From Gamsiella multidivaricata (taxonomy: Eukaryota; Mortierellomycota; Mortierellomycetes; Mortierellales; Mortierellaceae), in NCBI RefSeq assembly GCF_025024155.1, contig NW_026251769.1, positions 1-64,000 on the forward strand: a stretch of DNA of 64,000 nt, in the 5' to 3' direction. The number at the start of each line of letters is the position of its first letter. Position 1 is the first letter of the stretch. Made by a program: the position numbers and the translations under genes. The notes below the pieces were generated by a model. That model saw only the letters and a list, made by a program, of their open reading frames with translations. It made no database searches and had not been told where the DNA came from. Shown here in pieces: positions 48,145-58,200 of the stretch.

Positions 48145-48708
48145 AGCTGAGGCGGAGGAGGGGGAGTGTGTTCTATTTCTGGGAGGAGAAGGATAAGAAT
48201 GGGGCACTTGCCTCGTTTTGCATTCTTTTTGTATCATATAATAATCTATCTACTATCCTTTGCTGCCCTGCTGCTGCTTACCACTTTTGTACTTGTAATA
48301 CAACATGTTGCTCTTGCGCATCCATTTTGAGATCTGAATAACATGCATCAACGGGATACGTGCAGTCCACTGCCACAGCCCCTTTCTCTGCATGGACACA
48401 GCTTCAGGGCAGGGGGGGGGGGGGGAAGATGCGTCGGAAATAGACCCGTGGATGCATCGTAGTCGTTTGTTCCACGGGTTTGTACCACAAACCAGAATGT
48501 ATGCAGTATAGAACTATGCACCCTTGAAACATCCACGCCCCCGCATTCCATCTATTCTTGCCGACACCGGCACCAGCCGACCTTCTGCTGAACCGTGCAT
48601 ATATAAAAGCACGGTGCTCCGTTCTTCTGCTATGAACTTGTCAACACCATCGCTTCGTCCCTATCCCCTTTGTCGATTATACATCTCAACTTACTAATCA
48701 GTGCCACT
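48145..48708. other. Intergenic with 14-15 nt poly(G) and promoter of the Pot1-like fragment
   Basis: A G run occupies about 48412-48425. A TATA box (ATATATAAAA) lies at 48599-48608. No coding signal. Confidence 0.55.
48592..48615 (+). promoter_or_regulatory. TATA box inside a perfect 7-bp inverted repeat
   Basis: ACCGTGC (48592-48598) and its reverse complement GCACGGT (48609-48615) flank the ten bases ATATATAAAA. It sits 94 bases before the ATG at 48709, a usual core-promoter distance. Confidence 0.6.
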
Positions 48709-49158
48709 ATGTTCTCGCCATTGACAGACCTCGCTTCCTTGACTGACACGCGTCTGGACAGACTCCATCTCTATGGAATTGTCACCCGTGTCATGCGGCC
48801 CCCTTTCCAGTGTGTCAACGGCGATAGTACAAGTGCGAAAACAAAAGAAAGGAATGTTTTTAGACGCTGCGTCAAAAGTCGATTCGCTAATTTCTCGTGC
48901 TTCTAATTTTTTTTTTCCGGGGGGGTAGATCATGGCATCACATTCAAGTTGGCCAGCTTGACGGATCCCTCGGTCCAGAGGAACTGCATCTACTTTGCCA
49001 GTACGAAGGAGGGCTTACCTAAAGTCTGGGCAGGCAGCATATTCGAAGTCGTCAACGCCAAGGTAAACAGACCGACACATCCGTTCCTTTGTTTTCCTAA
49101 CAAGACGGAAGACGACTAACAGCTCCTCGCTGGCTCAATGGCATTATGGACTCGATAG
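48709..49158 (+). pseudogene. Pot1-like telomere-binding OB-fold fragment
   Basis: Exons 48709-48826 and 48929-49062 join in phase to about 84 residues: PLTDLASLTDTRLDRLHLYG, VMRPPFQCVNGDNHGITFKL, SLTDPSVQRNCIYFASTKE, LPKVWAGSIFEVVNAK. This follows the first OB fold of Pot1 (hydrophobic strand with YGIV, Pro-Pro turn, G-D, strand, SLTDxS, strand, LP..W.G.I). The next possible exon (acceptor at 49122) gives only 12 codons before TAG; WLNGIMDS, which resembles the following Pot1 strand, is readable there in another frame. The second OB fold and C-terminus of a Pot1 (usually 500 residues or more) are absent. Hence a truncated copy, possibly still transcribed given the TATA box. A short single-OB protein cannot be excluded. 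Family assignment is by pattern only. Confidence 0.45.
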
Positions 49159-49400
49159 TACACGCGGCATCATAGATACGGCTGGGAAATCCGTGTTTCG
49201 CCATATATGAACGCGCGCTGGCAAGCCATCCCGTTTCTTCTTCAGCGTCAATCATAGAGCCATGTCAGAGTGATTCGTTCAAGACTCCAAGTTCAGATAG
49301 AGAATTAGGGCGCGAGATTACAGGCCGCTGTTTTTTTTATTGAAGAAATCTATTTGTTCGACTATCGCCCAGAATCATTGACCTCGTTGCCGTCTCGTAT

Positions 49401-49460
49401 CGCTGTCTTTCGCTTCGCTGTCTTTCGCTTCGCTGCATTTCACTTCGCTGCCTTTCGTTT
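49401..49460. repeat. 15-bp minisatellite, four units
   Basis: Unit CGCTGTCTTTCGCTT at 49401, 49416, 49431 and 49446, the last two with two or three substitutions each. It encodes the artefactual repeat FRFAVFRFAAFHFAA in one frame. Confidence 0.85.
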
Positions 49461-49604
49461 CGCCGATGTTCCTAAGGTACTAAAAAAAAGAGAAGATATC
49501 TCCAGTATTTTCATCCTCATTGTTCAGCTTCCATTGTCCATGTAAAAATCTTCTCACCGTGAAAGCCCACCCCTTTCCCACAGACCTTTAAGGCCGACCT
49601 TGAT

Positions 49605-50200
49605 CTTCCAGACTTCTGCCCCGAAGGGTCGTGAGCCGGGTCATGCAGACTTCTGCCCCAAGGAGACCTGAGTCGCGTCATCCTTGCTTCTGTCCCCGAA
49701 GAGAACGTGAGCCGGGTGTTCCTGAATGTGTCCTGTATATCCCGATCCTGCATACTTCTATACTATCCTGATGCTACGTCATACGGCCCCTTCATCCGTA
49801 GATGGTGCGGGTCGCGCCATGCAGACTTCTGCCCCGAAGGGTCGTGAGCCGCGTCATGCTGCCCCTTCATCCGTAGATGGTGCGGGTTGCGCCATGCAGA
49901 CTTCTGCCTCGAAAGGACGTGAGCCGCGCCATGCCACCCCTACGTGCTAAGACGGTGCGGGCTGCGTCCTGTATAATCCTGATCCTGCATGCTCCTATAC
50001 TATCCTGATACTACGTCATGCGGCCCCTTCATCCGTAGATGGTGCGGGTCGCGCCATGCAGACTTCTGCCCCGAAGGGACGTGAGCCGCGTCATACTACC
50101 CCTACGTACTGAGACGGTGCGGGCTGCGTCATGCAAACTTCTGCCTCGAAGGGACGTGGGTCGCGTCATCCTTGCTTCTGTCTCCGAAGAGAGCGTGAGC
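49605..50200. repeat. 37/38-bp minisatellite array with a ~237-bp higher-order repeat
   Basis: The core CTTCTGCC/T...GAAG...CGTGAGCC occurs at 49613, 49650, 49687, 49826, 49901, 50063, 50138 and 50175: spacings of 37 or 75 (37+38). A second 38-bp variant, CCCCTTCATCCGTAGATGG with GTGCGGG, alternates with it. The block starting GATCCTGCAT and running through the variant pair recurs 237 bp apart (49746 versus 49981). Each core contains CTTC...GAAG, a small dyad. Confidence 0.88.
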
Positions 50201-50204
50201 CGGG

Positions 50205-50350
50205 GATAGGTGCTGGGTGCTGAAGATGGATGCTGGGTGCTGGGTGATGAACGATGGGTGATGGGTGCTAGGTGATGGGCGATGGGCGATGGGCGATGGG
50301 TGATGGGTGATGGGTAATGGGTGGTGAGTGATGGGTGATGGGTGGTGTGT
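50205..50350. repeat. Heptamer microsatellite GATGGGT/GATGGGC
   Basis: About a dozen contiguous seven-base units between 50240 and 50345 with degenerate TGCTGGG units before. G-rich on the plus strand, but not the TTAGGG telomere repeat. Confidence 0.85.
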
Positions 50351-50518
50351 AGTAGTGTATTGTTGGTTTGTGGAGAGGGTGTCCGTGCGCGTGGGTTGTT
50401 GTGCTGTGTGAGGGTTGGTTCTGTGGAGAAGTGTGGGAAGACAAGAAAAAGTATGTCAGAGAAGGAGAAAGTCAAAAGTGAAGGCGGACATGTGTAGAGT
50501 GACGTGAGAAAGTAGAGA

Positions 50519-50665
50519 GTGGAGATGGAAAGTGGACGTGAAGAGTGTACGTGCAAAGTGGATGTGGAAAGTGGACGTGCAAAGTGGTAGAGGGTGTAAG
50601 TGGAAAGGGCAAGTGGAAAGGGCAAGTGGAAAAGGCAAGTGGAAAGGGCAGGTGGAAAGGGGCGG
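50519..50665. repeat. 13-bp purine-rich repeat (GTGGAAAGGGCAA and variants)
   Basis: Earlier units are GTGGAAAGTGGAC/GTGCAAAGTGGAT; later ones GTGGAAAGGGCAA in four nearly identical copies at about 50608-50660. Confidence 0.8.
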
Positions 50666-52097
50666 AAAAAGAGATAAAAGTGGGCTTATGAATATTACTT
50701 ACCTTGATAGCTTTGTTGCTGTCTTGCGCCCAGTTTTATCCAGTCGATCCTGTAGGAGACATCAGATTAAGAGGTGATGGTGAAGCTGAAGCGAAAGAAG
50801 AGAACGCCTCCTTTTATAACCCCCTGGGACAAGTCACTCCCAATTGACCGTGGTGGGATCCTCGTTTTTCTAATTGCACACAGTAGCCACAGTTAGGCCT
50901 TGAAGGACTAGCAAAGGCAGTTGAAATTGGCGGTCACGTTCCGCCTATCCGTATGATATCCAGGGTGCAATAGCAAGCAATGGGTGCTTCAATCCACCCT
51001 CCTTGGACTCCAGATGGAGTTTTTCTACGATAATTTCCTCCGGTCAAGGCAGGGCTCATTTCCAGGCACAGACACTTGTTTAGGTTAAGGATCTTCCCAC
51101 CAACTCTGCTCAGCACGACCTAAACGCAGATCGGCCTATGAGCATGAGAGCAAATAGGAGTATGAAACTTAACCACATCAACAAAATAAGATTGAACCGC
51201 ACATTGGAAATCTGTTTACCTTGGGCACTGCCACACAGTGCTTCATACCTTCGCGTTTAACCTTACCGCCATGCATGAGAATGCTTTCATGCATTACATA
51301 ACTCACCAACCATTGTACAACACCTGAAAATTGATGACAAGCAACTAGTTTACTATTCCATACAGACTGTTCCAGCTTCTAGTTAATGACCACTTTAAAA
51401 AATTGACTCAATAGTCTAGATCGATGTATTCGATTTAATTCTGGTTTGCAAAGACGCAGAGCCTTTACGAGTTCCACATATGTCAAGAAGTCTCTTTAAA
51501 AAAAAAGAAATCCAGACTGCAGTTCAATAGGGGGCTTCAATCTTGGCTATCATAGAATTCAAATGAGTGTTTATTTGCGTTGGCAATGTATACAAATGTG
51601 CACATCAAATACGCCCTTGCAAACTTCACTTCGATGGCGGGCTTCGTTCAATGCTGGAGGCGGATTTCAGAATTGCCAAGCCACGCTTTTTTCTTCTGCT
51701 TCTTCATCGCTCAGTAGGTTTGTGAGAAGTATGAGCTCTTCTAATTCCTGGAGTAGTTGTTGGCGTCCAGATCTGTAGGGTATTGATGAAGTTCTAGAGA
51801 GGGTGGTGGATGTATAATGGAAGGATTGAGGACGCTTGCCTTGGCCTGTTTATTTTTTTGGGGCTGTGAGAGAACAGTCAAGGCGTGTTTGAGATTAAAT
51901 ATACTGCGTATAAAGGTTTGATGTATTTCGAGAACGTATATGGAGGACAAATACGCCTTGACAAAAAGAAATCGGAAAACCCGTACACGCTCAAAGTTCA
52001 AGATTGAAATCCTCTAATATATCAATTTTTTTTTTTTTTTTTTTTTTTGTGTCAGTCGATTCGTTATTGTTGTCTGCAATATTCATAAGTTATGTTA
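50666..52097. other. 1.4 kb with no supported gene
   Basis: AT-richer than the surroundings. Short ORFs (51563-51778 plus, 52001-51741 minus) have no domain. A 23-nt T run at 52026-52048 lies just downstream of the UVSSA stop, in its probable 3' UTR. It may hold diverged mobile-element remains, but I see no terminal repeats, transposase or reverse-transcriptase motif. Confidence 0.4.
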
Positions 52098-54032
52098 CTA
52101 CCACCGATGCATGCGCGCATCTTTGGATAGCTCTGATTTTTCTGACCGCCGATCGTGCTCCACAGAGTCCTTTGTCGTTTTGCGCCCAAGATGCTTCAGC
52201 AGCCTGGTACGCGAAGTGTCCACGGGCTTGGAAATATTGACCAATGCTGAGGGTGGTTTCTGCGTCTTCTTTTTCTTCGAAGCTAATCCCCCTCCTTGAC
52301 CTCTTTTCCGTTTCGACTCAATCTTTTCCAAGCCCAAGGCATGATTTACGTCATCCTCAATATCTTCCCAAGTTGACTTGTCCTTTGACATCTTTGAAGA
52401 AGAGCTGGTCGATACAGATGAACCCGACGCAGCCGCGATAGCCCTGTTGATCAAGTCAGCCTCCTGTTCATCATTTAAGAAATTTTCATCCTGTATAAAA
52501 CCTCCTTCTACAGTAGGCCGTTGAGTCTGTCCATGCTCGTCGCGGGGCACGATAGGTCCATGGAATGGACAGCGTACCAAGTCTCTTCTCATGCATAATC
52601 GTCCATTACTCATCGGGTATCGGCATGCCTGTTGGGCGAAAGAGTAAAGCAAAGTTAGAGTCCACTCGTACTTTTGCTGTTGATCAAAACCGACATTGTA
52701 CTTTTGATATCGAGACTCAAAACGTGCCTTGATGACTTTAGGCAGCTGAGGGTCATAAATGCGTGTACGCATCTTCATCCGGTCCAGCGTTGCCTGAGAT
52801 ACCAGATTGCTGCCGTCACCGACGCCAAGAAATCTGTGAGAAAACTCAAGTCCTGAAGTGTTGAATGCCATTTCTTTCTTGTCCCACACTGCTAAATCGT
52901 CATCCCACGGAATAACAGGCGCCCTTGCCAGTAATTCTATAAGAGTTTTCAGTATATCCGTGGTCAGCATGTCTCTTAATAGCTCAAAACTCACAGGTAC
53001 CTAAGGCTGATCAAATAGCTGTCTTACCTTCTCTGGACTCTGCTGCTCCGTCGTCTTTTTCTGTTGGTGGTGTGGACACCTCGCTCGCCGCTCTTGAGTG
53101 AGTCGCTGCCGAGGGACTCTTCGGTTCAGTAACCTTGGTCTTCTCATCGCGGACAGGAAGAATGGTACCTCCGACATAGGTAGGGTCGTCTTCGAGAATG
53201 TCCTCTCCGTGCATTGCAAAAACTGGATTTCTCGGTTCCCGTGACAATGTTGCTTGGTTATTTCTCTTCATCTGTTTTCCTTTCTTTTTGTCGTGAATGG
53301 ATGCAGATACGTCCACTTCCTCAAACTCCTCATTATCATCGTCCGAGTCGCGCTCATTCGGACCTATATGAGCAGCGGTGCAATGGTTAGACAAGCTCGC
53401 AATATAAAACTATTTTCCATCCACGAACAGAGTACGCAGCGTACCATACATGGTGTCCATATTAACACCCAGATCCTCGCTCTTGCTTTTCGCGTCCGCC
53501 ACACCCTTCTTGAGATCGATCGCCATCTTGAGTAAGCGGTCGTATTCTGCCCTTTGGGGACCAGGCTCATGGTCCGCCTTCATCAAGACGTCAAGCCATT
53601 CCATAACTATTGGCCAGTGTTTCTTCACAATCAACTGATAGCATTCTCGTAGAGTTGCAAACAATTCCGAGTTGTCTTCCGTTTCTGCAATATCCACCGG
53701 ATTCTCCCTATTCACATTGATGGTCAACTTGTAGCGGTTCGAGCCCAATGCATTGTCGAAAACGCCGATGGGATCATGCCTCAACATCGCCTCATTGATT
53801 ATAGTTGAATTATCGACCTCCTCTTCTTCAATGGTATCTTCACCGGCAATTTCCTCCGTCTTATTCCCAGAGTTGATTTGATTATTATCTGTAGGCGCGC
53901 TGAAAATTGCATCTAACGCCGCATCGTCGTCCAGTTTTGGAACCAAAATCTCGAAGCAAGAGTTCTATTGTAATGAAATTAAGATTAGCAACTGCACGCT
54001 GAGCATTTGTGGGATGGGTGATATACTAGAGC

Positions 54033-54063
<31 letters not shown>

Positions 54064-54980
54064 AAACATACCATTTTCTTGAGATTGTCTTGGATATCAT
54101 CTGCCCTCTCTTCCATCTCTGCAGCTGCTTTTTCGTACCTCTTTTGGCGAAGACGTCGACTCATCTCTTCCTGTGCTTTCTGCTCCGCACTTCGGGCTTC
54201 TTCCGTGACAGGGACAAGATTGGTGAAGTCCACCTTCAGATGATGTTTTAAAAAATCATATCCTAGAGCAATCTATAGCAGTCAAAGGGTGAGTGGCACT
54301 GTCCACGAATCATGGGCACGACGACGTTCCACATTTCAAACGCAGCAACTTACTTGCTTGTAGACGGCTCCATACTTTGCATTCCACTCATTTGTAAGCG
54401 ATATTGCGAGTTGCTTGGTCTTTTCTGCAAAGATCTTGGGGGGTGGAAGGGTATTTCGGTGTATCCCGACAGTTAGCTGCAAAAATATGGAATAGTCCGC
54501 CACCAGCAGTTCGCGAAAGACATGAGATCGTTGAAACAGCTCCGCAATGAGCTGTGTGCTTGAGTATCGGATCTTTCATGTGATTCAGTAAAGAATGTGA
54601 GTCCTCTATCCACATTGATGCAGCCTAATTGCATAGTTAACAGCGTGCTATGGTTAATTAAAAAAGTACCTGGGCATGCTTGCGCTGGAGCTGTATCATG
54701 AGCAGTTCGTATGCGATTTTAACATTGGTGTCAGATTTTCTGCATATGGATTTTACTTGCTATTTGCATCAATTGACAACAAAGGGGTACAGCCTGGTTA
54801 AGCAAGGACATTCCAGTGCCTTCGATTGCCAAGAACAGAACGTAAGCTCAAACGGGCGCAGCCGTTCATCAACCGTTCGTGTACCTTCACCTGCACAGGA
54901 TCGAGGTAAAGGTCGCCTGTCTTGGTAATAGTCAGAATAAGAGCTGAAAGGGTTTCTCGCTCCTGAAGGTCAATAGTCAT
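52098..54980 (-). CDS. UVSSA: UV-stimulated scaffold protein A (UVSSA) homologue
   Basis: Deduced join: 54980-54885, 54759-54670, 54572-54354, 54272-54072, 53964-53445, 53363-53028, 52936-52098; 766 residues, all phases consistent. In animals UVSSA is recruited to stalled RNA polymerase II, carries TFIIH and USP7, and drives transcription-coupled nucleotide excision repair. The N-terminal VHS-like domain is readable across four exons: LYLDPVQVKQVKSICRKSD, IAYELLMIQLQRKHAQIRY, LIAELFQRSHVFRELLVADY, LTNEWNAKYGAVYKQIALG. A coiled coil (RRLRQKRYEKAAAEMEER), the NSCFEILVPKLDD block and an acidic centre follow. The C-terminal DUF2043 zinc region has CRYPMSNGRLCMRRD and CPFHGPIVPRDEHGQ with the four expected zinc ligands. 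Basic tail (SKRKRGQGGGLASKKKK). The intron before exon 5 holds a 27-nt T run. Confidence 0.9.
54033..54059. repeat. Poly(T) tract of 27 nt in a UVSSA intron
   Basis: T on plus, A on sense, between exons 4 and 5. Confidence 0.9.
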
Positions 54981-55270
54981 GTTGTTGGCGAGGAATGGGA
55001 TGGAGGAAAAGAAGTGAGATGACCAAACGATTTGTCATTGGGTAGAAGGCAAGTTCTCTGCTGTGCACTTTTTTTGGTGGCAATAAGTAGGACTGCATTT
55101 CCATTTTGGGTATTTTAGGTTGCCGAGATCCTTGCATTTCGCTCATCATCCCCTTTTTCGTTCTCTCATTCAACATCCTCCCATTTATACCATACTCCAG
55201 TGCCCTTCCCCGCTCTAAAGCCGTAAAAGACTAACTAGACATCAAGAATCAAGAGCCCTTTCACTTCATT
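54981..55270. promoter_or_regulatory. Bidirectional promoter UVSSA/DUF3684 ATPase
   Basis: The only sequence (290 bp) between two divergent start codons. No known element recognised. Confidence 0.5.
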
Positions 55271-58200
55271 ATGGCATCAAAAAAATCGGCCCTGGATGAC
55301 TTGCGCTCGCAGGTCCTCTCCCACACTGGTGCAGAAGAGCGTGTTGAGGGTAATAAGCACATCCCTCTAAAATGGACCAGACATTACTCTGGGGTCTACA
55401 CTGTGCAAGATACTCACCCTCCGTCTTTTCATTGCCTTTAGTGAACCAACGCCATCTCATCGACAAGATTTTGGCGAGGTAGGAGCCTTTCTCCCTACGT
55501 CTGTGCACTGTTGTCTCGCGTGATCTGTCAATGATCGCAGGCAGATTGATGTGCGTTCAGGCTAGATCACTACATGGTCCTTTCTCGGTGCTGCGCCTTT
55601 TCTTGGCAAGCGGAAAAGGATGGTACCGCTGTTGCACCACCTTTTTTTCTGACGCTGGTATCGCACCTGAACTTTTTAGATATTCTGCTGAATTTGTCGT
55701 TTACCGAGAACTCATGCAAAATTCGGGTATGTTTCATGCTGAGTGCCCTTTCTATTGCCATCTACGGTTATAGATGATTGTGTTTGCTAAAGCCTATGTC
55801 TCCATTATTCTACAATGCTCATCCAAGACGATGCGGGAGCCAAAGGAATTGAGATTGTCTTTGAAACTGCATCACCGAGCAAACATGAGACGGTTCCCAA
55901 TTTAAGTGCCAAGATCACAAGAGTACTCTTCAAAAACAATGGAATGGACTTTCGCCCTGAGGACTGGAACCGTTTGAAGAAGATTGCTGAAGGAAATCCA
56001 GATGAATCTAAGGTATCGCACCTGTCTATCGCTTTGACCTATACAATGAATATGTTACAAAAATAAATGTCCAATACGAGTCCTCTTTTATTAATATCTT
56101 ATAGATCGGTGCATTCGGTGTCGGATTCGTAAGTTTGAAGATAGTTCATGACGTACTGTATTGATTGCGTCTCGCAATCGTATACTAAACTATGGCATCT
56201 TATCCTGCAACACACAATAGTATTCGCTCTTCTCCATTTGCGAGGAGCCCTTGTAAGTCATGCACATCATCGTCTTGCCTTTCAGTTGTCTTTGACAGAG
56301 GAATCCAACAAATCTAATTATATTGCATACATATGCAATCTCATATAGCGTGTCCTCAGGAAAGGAATGCATGGCGTTTTATTGGAGGAACGATCAGCTA
56401 TATGCAAAGAGAGCGACGACCCCAGACGACCAACTCCAAAAGGATGCCTGGACTACATTCTTACTGGATCTACGTGAACCCATGGATATGGTCAACATGG
56501 ACGAGTTCGGTCCCTTCCTCGCACGGTCTCTTGGATTCACAGGCAACCTACGCGACGTCTCTGTATACCTGGATCACCATCGACTCCTGAACATCTCCAA
56601 AAAGATGCGAGAACCTCGCCCGATGGCCCTGCCCAAGACCATGTACACGATCTCACCACAAAAGATATTCACACTAAAGTCAGTTGACTTGCAGAGCGTG
56701 CAGATGGATGCCACAAGGATGGAAGTCTCACGGTGGACTCGCGAGGTCACGACAAGTGTCACGACCATCTTTCTAAGAACAGCATCAGGAAATCTGGACG
56801 TCAAAGTCTCGAAACAGTTTTCAGCAGAAATGGAGCGTACGACGAAAAAATACCCACCGAGCCAAACGGCAATCCAAATCCTGTATGTTGGACACGACGA
56901 GAAGCAGGCATCTGCCGAGAACAAGACGATATTCAAGGACCTAGTGCCCTTCCCGGAACAGGGACGGATATTCATCGGATTTCCGACTCATCAGACGACA
57001 GGGTTCTGCAGTCATGTTGCAGGGCGATTTATCCCGACGGTGGAGCGCGAGAGCTTGGATTTTGTCGACAAGTGCCTCCAAGTCTGGAATCATGAGCTGC
57101 TTTCTATGGCAGGGTTGCTCTCCAGGGCGCTGTACGAGGATGAACTCTTGCAGATTGGCAATCTATATAATGAAATGATTCGCGCCCATCAGAAACCAGA
57201 CCAGCCAGATGATGAAGGCACAGCGACGGCAAGGGGATGGCTGGAAAAGCGCGCACTTCATGCATTGCAGGCGTTCCAATTTCACCCCAGTACGCCGAGT
57301 CCACAAGTCGGGCACTACATTGACGCTTACTTTTTCAGGATGTCGACTCTGGCTCTCTCGATTTTATCGTCGCAAGGCGTCAAAGAGCTGGACAAGGTCC
57401 GCATTCCTGAACCAAGCATGGCCACGTTCTTGACACATACACCGACCATTCCAACGAGCGTGTACACTGGCAGCCAAAAGTTCATCGAAAAGCTGGAAAA
57501 GGCAGAAAAGGTTCAGAGGATCTCGTTCAAAGACGTGCTCAAGGAACTGGAGAGCCGAACACTAACAGAGATGCAGATGGTAGCCATGCTCAAATGGTGG
57601 ATTGACTATAGCGCAAAGTATTTACTTCCAAATTCGGATGTCGATGCATTCTTCCAACTGGCGCTCGTCTGTTCTGGTGATACGGTTAAGCCCTTATCGG
57701 CCCTGAAATGGTTTGTCAACCCGAGGGTGACTCCGACCGATATGCCGCTTCCGCCCAACACGATACCGTACGAAATTACAAAAACGTTCAGTCAGCCGGA
57801 GTTGTACAGGATCTCTGGGGCATGGCAGGAACTCAATTTGCTCGAGTGGACGAAATTTATTGTGAACGATCCAGAATTGGAGCTTTCGCCTATATTCGCT
57901 GAAAAGGTGCTTCTTATCCTGTCGCGCGGCTGGATGCAGCTCCAGGAAAATCAGCAGAGAGCCGTTGTTGCGCTGTTGGCCCAAAAGAAGTGCATTCCCA
58001 CTAAGTACGGCATGAAGGTCCCGAACGAGTCGTATTTCAAGACCGTGACCCTATTCCCCGACCTTCCAGTCATGGTATTCACAAAGCAGCCTCTTGAGAA
58101 GTTGTTACTGACTATTGGTGCTCGAAAGGTGAGATGGTTTTTCTCCTTTGTTTTGCTATGGCTGAACCTTTGATTATTGGTAACCACAACGCAAATCATG

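Noticed and set aside
49605..50200. CRISPR-like array
   Set aside because: Units of 37-38 bp are directly contiguous without unique spacers, and the genome is eukaryotic.
50029..50625. 198-residue Ser/Thr/His/Pro-rich minus ORF through the minisatellites
   Set aside because: Composed entirely of tandem repeat translation; no start context, no homology seen.
50934..51778. Mobile-element remains in the 1.4-kb empty region
   Set aside because: No inverted or direct terminal repeats and no transposase or integrase motif in any frame.
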